The translations under genes were made by a program, and so were the position numbers. The notes beneath the pieces are model-generated. The model was not told the origin of the DNA and made no database searches. It was given only the letters and a program-made list of their open reading frames with translations. Shown in pieces: positions 9,475 through 21,400 of a stretch of DNA of 64,000 nt (position 1 is its first letter; every line of letters starts with the position of its first letter). Source of the DNA: Taeniopygia guttata (taxonomy: Eukaryota > Chordata > Aves > Passeriformes > Estrildidae); NCBI RefSeq assembly GCF_048771995.1, contig NC_133060.1:1199501-1263500 (forward strand). The letters are read 5' to 3'.

Positions 9475-12400
9475 ATGGGCGCGGGGCGGGCGCGGCCGCC
9501 GCTTTTCCCCTTTTTCCTTTTCCCGTTTCCTTTTCCCTTCCGCTTCCTCCTCCCCTTCCTCCCCTTCCTCCTCCTCCTCCTCCTCCTGCTGCCCCCTCAT
9601 GGCGACGCTCGTTGGGTGGCGACCCCCGACACGGTACCGGCAACGGCGGCGGGGACCGCGCGGGGCGGCGGTTACGGGCCCGTCCCTCAGAGACCCTCAG
9701 GGACCCTCAGGGACCCTCAGAGACCCTCAGAGACCCTCAGGGACCCTCAGAGACCCTCAGAGACCCTCAGAGACCCTCAGAGACCCTCAGGGACCCTCAG
9801 AGACCCTCAGAGACCCTCAGAGACCCTCAGAGACCCTCAGAGACCCTCAGGGACCCTCAGAGACCCTCAGAGACCCTCAGAGACCCTCAGGGACCCTCAG
9901 GGACCCTCAGGGACCCTCAGAGACCCCCGAGAGACCCCCGAGATCCCTCAGAGACCCCCGAGATCCCTCAGGGACCCTCAGAGACCCTCAGAGACCCTCA
10001 GAGACCCCTCAGAGACCCTCAGGGACCCTCAGAGACCCTCAGGGACCCTCAGAGACCCCTCAGGGACCCTCAGGGACCCTCAGAGACCCTCAGAGACCCT
10101 CAGAGACCCCTCAGGGACCCTCAGAGACCCTCAGAGACCCTCAGGGACCCTCAGGGACCCTCAGAGACCCTCAGAGACCCTCAGAGACCCTCAGGGACCC
10201 TCAGAGACCCTCAGAGACCCTCAGGGACCCTCAGAGACCCTCAGGGACCCCTCAGGGACCCTCAGAGACCCCTCAGAGCCCCTCAGGGACCCTCAGGGAC
10301 CCTCAGGGACCCTCAGGGACCCTCAGAGACCCTCAGGGACCCCTCAGGGACCCTCAGGGACCCTCAGGGACCCTCAGAGACCCCCGAGATCCCTCAGGGA
10401 CCCTCAGGGACCCTCAGAGACCCTCAGAGACCCTCAGAGACCCCTCAGGGACCCTCAGAGACCCCTCAGGGACCCTCAGAGACCCTCAGGGACCCTCAGA
10501 GACCCCTCAGGGACCCTCAGAGACCCTCAGGGACCCTCAGAGACCCCTCAGGGACCCCTCAGAGACCCTCAGGGACCCTCAGAGACCCCTCAGGGACCCC
10601 TCAGAGACCCTCAGGGACCCTCAGAGACCCTCAGAGACCCTCAGGGACCCTCAGAGACCCCCGGGACCCCTCAGGGACCCTCAGGGACCCCCGAGACCCC
10701 TCAGAGACCCTCAGAGACCCTCAGGGACCCTCAGAGACCCTCAGAGACCCTCAGAGACCCCCGAGACCCCTCAGGGACCCTCAGAGACCCTCAGAGACCC
10801 TCAGAGACCCCCGAGACCCCTCAGAGACCCTCAGGGACCCTCAGGGACCCTCAGAGACCCTCAGAGACCCTCAGAGACCCTCAGAGACCCTCAGGGACCC
10901 CTCAGAGACCCTCAGGGACCCTCAGAGACCCCCGAGATCCCTCAGAGACCCTCAGGGACCCTCAGAGACCCTCAGAGACCCTCAGAGACCCTCAGGGACC
11001 CTCAGAGACCCTCAGAGACCCTCAGAGACCCTCAGAGACCCTCAGGGACCCCTCAGAGACCCTCAGGGACCCCTCAGGGACCCTCAGAGACCCTCAGGGA
11101 CCCTCAGAGACCCTCAGAGACCCTCAGAGACCCTCAGAGACCCCTCAGGGACCCTCAGAGACCCTCAGGGACCCCTCAGGGACCCTCAGGGACCCCTCAG
11201 AGACCCCCGGGACCCCTCAGGGACCCACAGGGACCCTCAGAGACCCTCAGAGACCCCTCAGGGACCCTCAGGGACCCTCAGAGACCCTCAGGGACCCTCA
11301 GGGACCCTCAGGGACCCTCAGAGACCCTCAGGGACCCTCAGAGACCCTCAGGGACCCTCAGAGACCCTCAGGGACCCCTCAGAGACCCTCAGGGACCCTC
11401 AGAGACCCTCAGAGACCCCCGAGATCCCTCAGAGACCCTCAGAGACCCTCAGGGACCCTCAGGGACCCTCAGAGACCCCTCAGGGACCCTCAGAGACCCT
11501 CAGGGACCCTCAGGGACCCTCAGAGACCCTCAGAGACCCTCAGGGACCCTCAGAGACCCTCAGAGACCCTCAGGGACCCTCAGGGACCCTCAGGGACCCC
11601 TCAGGGACCCCCGGGGACCCCTCAGAGACCCTCAGAGACCCTCAGGGACCCTCAGAGACCCTCAGGGACCCTCAGAGACCCCCGAGATCCCTCAGGGACC
11701 CTCAGAGACCCTCAGAGACCCTCAGGGACCCTCAGAGACCCTCAGGGACCCTCAGGGACCCTCAGAGACCCTCAGGGACCCTCAGAGACCCCTCAGGGAC
11801 CCCCGAGATCCCTCAGGGACCCTCAGAGACCCTCAGAGACCCTCAGAGACCCTCAGAGACCCTCAGAGACCCTCAGGGACCCTCAGAGACCCCTCAGGGA
11901 CCCCCGAGATCCCTCAGGGACCCTCAGAGACCCTCAGAGACCCTCAGAGACCCTCAGAGACCCTCAGAGACCCTCAGGGACCCCTCAGGGACCCTCAGGG
12001 ACCCTCAGAGACCCTCAGGGACCCTCAGGGACCCTCAGAGACCCTCAGGGACCCTCAGAGACCCTCAGGGACCCCTCAGGGACCCTCAGAGACCCTCAGG
12101 GACCCTCAGAGACCCTCAGGGACCCCTCAGGGACCCTCAGGGACCCCAGGGACCCCTCAGGGACCCTCAGGGACCCTCAGAGACCCTCAGAGACCCTCAG
12201 GGACCCTCAGAGACCCTCAGAGACCCCTCAGGGACCCTCAGGGACCCTCAGAGACCCTCAGGGACCCCTCAGGGACCCCTCAGAGACCCTCAGGGACCCT
12301 CAGGGACCCTCAGGGACCCTCAGAGACCCCTCAGGGACCCTCAGAGACCCTCAGAGACCCCTCAGGGACCCTCAGAGACCCTCAGGGACCCCCGAGATCC

Positions 12401-15400
12401 CTCAGGGACCCTCAGGGACCCTCAGGGACCCTCAGAGACCCTCAGGGACCCTCAGAGACCCCCGAGATCCCTCAGGGACCCTCAGAGACCCTCAGAGACC
12501 CTCAGGGACCCTCAGAGACCCTCAGGGACCCTCAGGGACCCTCAGAGACCCTCAGGGACCCTCAGAGACCCCTCAGGGACCCCCGAGATCCCTCAGGGAC
12601 CCTCAGAGACCCTCAGAGACCCTCAGAGACCCTCAGAGACCCTCAGAGACCCTCAGGGACCCTCAGAGACCCCTCAGGGACCCCCGAGATCCCTCAGGGA
12701 CCCTCAGAGACCCTCAGAGACCCTCAGAGACCCTCAGAGACCCTCAGAGACCCTCAGGGACCCCTCAGAGACCCTCAGGGACCCTCAGAGACCCTCAGAG
12801 ACCCTCAGGGACCCTCAGGGACCCCCGAGATCCCTCAGGGACCCTCAGAGACCCTCAGAGACCCCCGAGATCCCTCAGAGACCCTCAGGGACCCTCAGAG
12901 ACCCTCTGAGACCCTCAGAGACCCCTCAGGGACCCTCAGGGACCCTCAGAGACCCTCAGAGACCCCTCAGAGACCCCCGAGATCCCTCAGAGACCCCCGA
13001 GATCCCTCAGAGACCCCCGAGATCCCTCAGGGACCCTCAGAGACCCCCGAGATCCCTCAGAGACCCCCGAGATCCCTCAGGGACCCTCAGAGACCCTCAG
13101 AGACCCTCAGGGACCCTCAGAGACCCTCAGAGACCCTCAGGGACCCTCAGGGACCCTCAGAGACCCCCGAGATCCCTCAGGGACCCTCAGAGACCCTCAG
13201 AGACCCCTCAGGGACCCTCAGAGACCCTCAGAGACCCTCAGAGACCCTCAGGGACCCTCAGGGACCCTCAGGGACCCCTCAGGGACCCTCAGAGACCCCT
13301 CAGAGCCCCTCAGGGACCCTCAGAGACCCTCAGGGACCCTCAGGGACCCTCAGAGACCCTCAGGGACCCTCAGAGACCCTCAGAGACCCTCAGAGACCCC
13401 CGAGAGACCCCCGAGATCCCTCAGGGACCCCTCAGGGACCCTCAGAGACCCCCGAGATCCCTCAGGGACCCCTCAGGGACCCTCAGAGACCCCCGAGATC
13501 CCTCAGGGACCCCTCAGGGACCCTCAGAGACCCCCGAGATCCCTCAGAGACCCCTCAGGGACCCCTCAGGGACCCTCAGAGACCCCCGAGATCCCTCAGG
13601 GACCCCTCAGGGACCCTCAGGGACCCTCAGGGACCCTCAGAGACCCTCAGGGACCCCTCAGAGACCCTCAGGGACCCTCAGAGACCCTCAGAGACCCTCA
13701 GGGACCCCTCAGAGACCCTCAGAGACCCCCGAGATCCCTCAGGGACCCCTCAGGGACCCTCAGAGACCCTCAGGGACCCCTCAGAGACCCCCCAAGACCC
13801 CTCCCCAATGCCCCTTCCCCCCTCTGGGACCCCTCCCCAATGCCCCTTCCCCCCTCTGGGACCCCTCCCCAATGCCCCTTCCCCCCTCTGGGACCCCTCC
13901 CCAATACCCCTTCACTCCCCGGGACCCTTCCCCAATGCCCCTCCACACCCTGGGACCCCTCCCCAATACCCCTCCACTCCCTGGGACCCCTCCCCAATGC
14001 CCCCTCAGCCTCTGGGACCCCTCCCCAATACCCCTCCACACCCTGGGACCCCTCCCCAATGCCCCCTCAGCCTCTGTGACCCCTCCCCAATACCCCTTCA
14101 CTCCCCTGGACCCCTCCCCAATGCCCCTCCACACCCTGGGACCCCTCCCCAATGCCCCCCCACCCCCTCTGGGACCCCTCCCCAATGCCCCCCCACCCCC
14201 TGGGACCCCTCCCCAAAGCCCCTTCCCCCCTCTGGGACCCCTCCCCAATACCCCCTCAGCCTCTGGGACGCCTCCCTAATACCCCTCCACACCCCGGGAC
14301 CCCTCCCCAATGCCCCTCCACTTCCTGGGACCCCTCCCCAATGCCCCTTCCCCCCTCTGGGACCCCTCCCCAATGCCCCTCCACACCCTGGGACCCCTCC
14401 CCAATACCCCCCCACCCCCCGAGACCCCTCCCCAATGCCCCCCCAAACGCTGGGACCCCTCCCCAATACCCCTCAGCCTCTGGGACCCCTCCCCAATCCC
14501 CCCCCACCCCCCAAGACCCCTCCCCAATGCCCCTTCCCCGCTCCGGGACCCCTCCCCAATGCCCCCCCACCCCCCAAGACCCCTCCCCAATGCCTCCCCA
14601 CACCCTGGGACCCCTCCCCAATGCCCCTCCACACCCTGGGACCCCTCCCCAATGCCCCTTCCTCCCTCTGGGACCCCTCCCCAATACCCCTCCACACCCT
14701 GGGACCCCTCCCCAAAGCCCCCCCACACCCTGGGACCCCTCTTCAATGCCCCCTCACACCCTGGGACCCCTCCCCAATACCCCTCCACACCCTGGGACCC
14801 CTCCCCAATGCCCCTTCCTCCCTCTGGGACCCCTCCCCAATACCCCTCCACACCCTGGGACCCCTCCCCAATGCCCCTCCACCCTCTGGGACCCCTCCCC
14901 AATACCCCCCCACACCCTGGGACCCCTCCCCAATGCCCCTCCACCCTCTGGGACCCCTCCCCAATACCCCTCCCCTCCCTGGGACCCCTCCCCAATGCCC
15001 CTCCACCCTCTGGGACCCCTCCCCAATCCCCCTTCCCCCCCCAAGACCCCTCCCCAATACCCCTCCACACCCTGGGACCCCTCCCCAATGCCCCTTCCCC
15101 CCTCTGGGACCCCTCCCCAATGCCCCTCCACACCCCGGGACCCCTCCCCAATACCCCCCCACACCCTGGGACCCCTCCCCAATGCCCCCCCACTCCCTGG
15201 GACCCCTCCCCAATGCCCCCCCCACACCCTGGGACCCCTCCCCAATATCCTTTTCCCCCTCTGGGACCCCTCCCCAATACCCCTCCACCCCTCAAGACCC
15301 CTCCCCAATGCCCCTCCACCCTCTGGGACCCCTCCTCAATACCCCTCCACACTCTGGGACCCCTCCCCAATGCCCCCCCACACCCCGGGACCCCTCCCCA

Positions 15401-18400
15401 ATACCCCTCCACTCCCTGGGACCCCTCCCCAATACCCCTCCACCCCCCAAGACCCCTCCCCAATACCCCTTCCCTCCTCTGGGACCCCTCCCCAATACCC
15501 CTCCACACCCCGGGACCCCTCCCCATTGCCCCCCCACACCCTGGGACCCCTCCCCAATGAACCTTCCCCCCTCTGGGACCCCTCCCCAATGCCCCTTCCC
15601 CCCTCTAGGACCCCTCCCCAATGCCCCCCCACACCCTGGGACCCCTCCCCAATGCCCCCCCACACCCTGGGACCCCTCCCCAATGCCCCTTCCCCCCTCT
15701 GGGACCCCTCCCCAATGCCCCCCCACACCCTGGGACCCCTCCCCAATGCCCCCCCACACCCTGGGACCCCTCCCCAATACCCCTCCACCCCCCAAGACCC
15801 CTCCCCAATGTTCCCCCACCCCCATCGCTGCCCCCCTTGACCCCCGGGACCCCTCCCCAACCCCCAATCCTGAGCCCCCTCCCCAAATTCCGGCAGGTGC
15901 GGCCGCGGCTGCTGCGGGAGCAGGTGCTGTGGGTCAGCGGCGGGGGTCCCCCCTTCCCGGGGGTCTCCCGCCATGGGGCTGGGGGGTCTCCCCCGTTTTT
16001 GGGGGGGGTCCACACCTTCCGCGTGCCGCTGCTGGTGGCGCCCCCCGGGGGGGCCCTTCTGGCCTGCGCCGAGGGCCGCAAACGCTCGGCCGCCGACGTG
16101 GGGGCCAAAATCATCGCCTGCCGCCGCTCCCCCGACAGAGGTGGGGCTGGGGGCGGCTGGGGGGGGGTTTGGGGGGTCCGGGAGGGGGTTTGGGGGGTCC
16201 GGGAGGGGGTTTGGGGGGTCCGGGAGGGGGTTGGGGGGTCCCAGGGGGGAGTTTGGGGGGTCCAGGTGGGTTTTGGGGGATCCCGGGGGGGTTTTGGGGG
16301 GTCCGGGAGGGGGTTTGGGGGGTCCGGTAAGGGGTGGCGGGGTTCTAGGAGGGATTGGGAGGGGTCTGGGGGGGTCTGGAGGGGTCTGGGGGGATTGGGG
16401 GGGCTGGGGGGGCTCTAGGGGGAGTCTGGGGGTGTCTGGAGGGGTCTGGGCAGGATTGGGGGGGCTCTAGGAGGGGGGTTGGGGGGTCCGGGAGGGGGTT
16501 TGGGGGGTCCGGGAGGGGGTTTGGGGGGGGCTGGGAGGGGGTTGGGGGGTCCGGGAGGGGGGTTGGGGGGTCCAGGAGGGATTGGGAGGGGTGTGGGGGT
16601 GTCTGGAGGGGTCTGGGGAGGGTTGGGGGGGGCTGGGGGTGGCTCTAGGGGGAGTCTGGGGGTGTCTGGAGGGGTCTGGGGGGGGTTGGGGGGGCTCTAG
16701 GAGGGGGTCTGGGGGGGATTGGGGGGTCCAGGAGGGGGTGGCGGGGCTTGGGGGGGTCCTGGGGGAGGGATTGGGGGTGTCTGGGGTACTCTAGGGGGAG
16801 TCTGGGGGTGTCTGGGGGGGATTGGGAGGGGTTGGGGGGGCTCTAGGAGGGGTTTGGGGGGTCCAGGAGGGATTGGGAGGGGTCTGGGGGGGTCTTGGGG
16901 GGGATTTGGGGGGGGTCTGGGGTACTCTAGGGGGAGTCTGGGGGTGTCTGGGGGGGTTGGGGGGGATTGGAGGGAATTGGGGGGTCCAGGAGGGGATGGC
17001 GGGGCTCGGGGGGGTCCTCGGGGAGGGATTGGGAGGGGTCTCGGGTACTCTAGAGGGAGTCTGGGGGTGTCTGGAGGGGTCTGGGGGGGATTGGGGGGTC
17101 CAGGAGGGGGTGGCGGGACTGGGGGGGGTCCTGGGGGAGGGATTAGGTGGGTCTGAGGTACTCTAGGGGGAGTCTGGAGGGGTCTGGGGGTGTCTGGGGG
17201 TCTCTGGGGGGGGCTGGGGGGGCTCTAGGGGGAGTCTGGGGGGGATTGGGAGGGGTCTGGGGGGCACTGGAGTGAATTTGGGGGGGTCTGGAGGGGTCTG
17301 GGGGTGTCTGGGAGGTGTCTGGGGGTCTCTGGGGGGGTCCCTGTTGGTCTCCGGGGGTCCCTGAGTGTCTTTGTGGTTCCCTGGGGGGTCTCTGGGTGGT
17401 CCCCAGTGCCCCCTCCCCACATTTCCCCCCCCATTTCCCCCCAGGTGCCACCTGGGGTCCCACGCAGGTGGTGGCGGACGACGGCTGGGGGGGGGACGGG
17501 CTGAGTCTGGGGGCTCTGGCCGTGCTGGGGGGGGGGGAGGTGCTGCTGCTCTTCGCCCGCTGCGCCCACCCCCCCCAGGCCTGCGGCCCCCCCAGCACCC
17601 TCCTGCTGCGCTCCCCCGACGGGGGGCGCTCCTGGGGACCCCCCCTCAACCTGTCCGAGGTGGTGGGGGGAGAGGTGTTCGCCCCCGGGCCCGGCTCCGG
17701 CATCCAGGTGGGTTCTGGGGGGGCTTCGGGGGTCTGGGGGGAATTTGGGGGGGTCTGGGGGGCTCTGGAGAGAATTTGGGGGGGTTTGGAGGGGGTTGGG
17801 GGGGTCTGGGGGGGTCTGGGGGAAATTTGGGGTGGTCTAGGGGTGTCTGGAGGGAGTTGGGAGGGGTCTGAGGGGAATTTGGGGGGGTCTGGAGGGAGTT
17901 GGGAGGGGTCTGAGGGGAATTTGGGGGAGTCTGGAGGGGGTTTTGGGGGGTCTGGGGGGGTCTGGGGGGCGTCTGGGGGGGTCTGGGGGGCGTCTGGGGG
18001 GAATTTGGGGGGGTCTGGGGGGCACTGGAGTGAATTTGGGGGGGTCTGGAGGGGGTTTTGGGGGGTCTGGGGGTGTCTGGAGGGGGTTGGGAGGGGTCTA
18101 AGGGGAATTTGGGGGGTCTGGAGGGGGTTTTGGGGGGTCTGGAGAGGGTTGGGGGAGTCTGGGGGGCACTGGAGTGAATTTGGGGGGGTCTGGAGGGGGT
18201 TTTGGGGGGTCTGGGGGCCTCTGGAGGGAATTTGGGGGGGTCTGGAGGGGGTTTTGGGGGGTCTGGAGGGGGTTTGGGGGGTCTGGAGGGAGTTGGGAGG
18301 GGTCTGAGGGGAATTTGGGGGGGTCTGGAGGGGGTTTTGGGGGGTCTGGAGAGGGTTGGGGGGGTCTGGGGGAAATTTGGGGAGGTCTGAGGGTGTCTGG

Positions 18401-21400
18401 AGGGAGTTGGGAGGAGTCTGAGGGGAATTTGGGGGGGTCTGAGGGGAATTTGGGGGGTCTAGAGGGGGTTTTGGGGGGTCTGGAGAGGGTTGGGGGGGTC
18501 TGGGGGGCACTGGAGTGAATTTGGGGGGGTCTGGAGGGGGTTTTGGGGGGTCTGGATGTAATTTGGGGGTGTCTGGAGGGGGTTGGGGGGGTCTGAGGGG
18601 AATTTGGGGGGGTCTGGGGGAGATTTGGGGGGTCTGAAGGGGGTTGGGAGGGGTCTCAGGGGAATTTGGGGGGGTCTGGAGGGGGTTTTGGGGGGTCTGG
18701 GGGGCTCTGGAGGGAATTTGGGGGGGTCTGGGGGTCTCTGGGGGTCTGTGGGGGTCTGTGGGTGTTTTGGGGGGTCTGTGGGTATTTTGGGGGGTCTGTG
18801 GGGTCTGTGGGTATTTTGGGGGGTCTCTTGGGGTCTGTGGGTATTTTGGGGGGTCTCTGGGGGGTCTCAGGACCCCCATGACCCCCCCAGAAGCGGCTGG
18901 AGCCGTTCCGGGGCCGGCTGCTGTTCTGCGGGCACGGCACGCTGGAGCGGGACGGGGTCTGTGGGGATTTTTGGGGGTCTCTGTGGGTCTGTGGGGATTT
19001 TTGGGGGGTCTCTGGGGGTCTGGGGGGTCTGTGGGTATTTTGGGGGGTCTGTGGGTATTTTGGGGGGTCTCAGGACCCCCGTTACCCCCCCAGAAGCGGC
19101 TGGAGCCGTTCCGGGGCCGGCTGCTGTTCTGCGGGCACGGCACGCTGGAGCGGGACGGGGTCTGGGGGGTCTCTGGGGGTCTGTGGGGTCTGTGGGGTCT
19201 GTGGGTATTTTGGGGGGTCTGTGGGGGGTCTGTGGGTATTTTGGGGGGTCTCTGGGGGTCTCAGGACCCCCATAACCCCGCCCCAGAAGCGGCTGGAGCC
19301 GTTCCGGGGCCGGCTGCTGTTCTGCGGGCACGGCACGCTGGAGCGGGACGGGGTCTGTGGGGGTCTGTGGGGGTCTCTGGGGGTCTGTGGGGGTCTGTGG
19401 GTATTTTGGGGGGTCTCTGGGGGTCTGTGGGTATTTTGGGGGGTCTCTGGGGGGTCTCAGGACCCCCATAACCGCCCCAGAAGCGGCTGGAGCCGTTCCG
19501 GGGCCGGCTGCTGTTCTGCGGGCACGGCACGCTGGAGCGGGACGGGGTCTGGGGGGTCTCTGGGGGTCTGTGGGTATTTTGGGGGGTCTCTGGGGGTCTC
19601 AGGACCCCCATAACCCCCCCCAGAAGCGGCTGGAGCCGTTCCGGGGCCGGCTGCTGTTCTGCGGGCACGGCACGCTGGAGCGGGACGGGCTCTGGGGGTC
19701 TGTGGGGGTCTGTGGGTATTTTGGGGGGTCTGTGGGGATTTTGGGGGGTCTGTGGGTATTTTGGGGGGTCTCAGGACCCCCGTTACCCCCCCAGAAGCGG
19801 CTGGAGCCGTTCCGGGGCCGGCTGCTGTTCTGCGGGCACGGCACGCTGGAGCGGGACGGGCTCTGGGGGTCTCTGGGGGTCTCTGGGGGTCTGTGGGTAT
19901 TTTGGGGGGTCTGTGGGTATTTTGGGGGGTCTCAGGACCCCCGTTACCCCCCCAGAAGCGGCTGGAGCCGTTCCGGGGCCGGCTGCTGTTCTGCGGGCAC
20001 GGCACGCTGGAGCGGGACGGGCTCTGGGGGTCTCTGGGGGTCTCTGGGGGTCTGTGGGGATTTTGGGGGGTCTGTGGGGATTTTGGGGGGTCTGTGGGGA
20101 TTTTGGGGGGTCTCAGGACCCCCATAAACGCCCCCCAGAAGCGGCTGGAGCCGTTCCGGGGCCGGCTGCTGTTCTGCGGGCACGGCACGCTGGAGCGGGA
20201 CGGGGTCTCGCTGCTGCTCAGCGATGACGGGGGGCGCAGCTGGCGCAGGGGGGGGGTCCTGCCCGCCATCCCCTTCGGAGCCCCCCGCAGACCCCACGAC
20301 TTCACCCCCGACGAGTGCCAGGTACCCCCCGATTGGGTCTGGGGGTTTGGGGCTGGGGGTTTGGGGTCAGGGGGGTCTGGGGGTTTTGGGTTTTGGGGTC
20401 TGGGGGGGTTTGGGTCTGGGGGTTTCGGGGGTTTGGGGTCTGGGGGTTTGGGGTTTGGGGGTTTGGGAGCAGAGGGTCTGGGGGTTTAGGGTTAGGGGGT
20501 TTGGGGTCTGGGGGGGTTTGGGGTTTGGTGTCTGGGGGGGTTTGGGGTCTGGGGGGTTTGGGAGCAGGAGATTTGGGTCTGGGGGTTTGGGGTTGGGTTT
20601 GGGGGTCTGGGGGCATTGGGGTCTGGGGGTTTGGGGTCTGGAGGGGTTTCGGGTCTGGGGGTTTGGGGTGTGGGGGTTTGGGGTGTGGGGGTTTGGGGTC
20701 TGGGGGGGTTTGGGGGTTTGAGGTCTGGGGGTTTGGGGTCTGGGGGTTTGGGGTGTGGGGGTTTGGGTCTGGGGGTTTGGGAGCAGGGGATTTGGGTCTG
20801 GGGGGGTTTGGGGTCTGGGGTCTGGGGATCTTGGGGTCTGAGGGTTTGGGGTCTGGGGGTTTGGGGTCTGGGGGGGTTTGGGGTTTGGGGTCTGGGGGGG
20901 TTTGGGGTCTGGGGGTTTGGGGTCTGGGGGTTTGGGGTCTGGGGGTTTGGGAGCAGAGGGTTTGGGGTCTGGGGGGGTTTGGGGTTTGGGGTCTGGGAAA
21001 ATTGGGGTCTGGGGGGTTTGGGTCTGGGGGTTTGGGGTCTGGGGGTTTGGGAGCAGAGGGTTTGGGGTCAGGGGGGTTTGGGGTCTGGGGGTTTGGGGTT
21101 GGGTTTGGGGGTCTGGGGGTTTGGGGTTTGGGGGGGTTTAGGGGTTGGGTTTGGGGTCTGGGGGGATTTGGGTCTGGGGGTTTGGGTTTTGGGGACTGGG
21201 GGTTTGGGGCTGGGGGATTTAGGGCCAGGGGAATTTGGGTTTGGGGGATTTCAGGCCTGGGGATTTTGGGGCATTTCAGGGTGTGGGTGTCCCGCTGCAT
21301 GGGTGGGGATCCCGATGCATGGGTGGGGGTCCCGGTGAGTGGGTGGGGGTCCCGCTGAGTGGGTGCGTGGGTGGGGGTCCCGCTGTGCGGGTGGGGGTCC

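Noticed and set aside
9475-16330. Very long open frames (1,144 to 2,243 codons) of [12 protein letters not shown] type
   Set aside because: They are translations of the 11-mer and 31-mer minisatellites in NEU1 intron 1, open in several frames at once because the unit lacks stop trinucleotides; no domain or independent start is seen.
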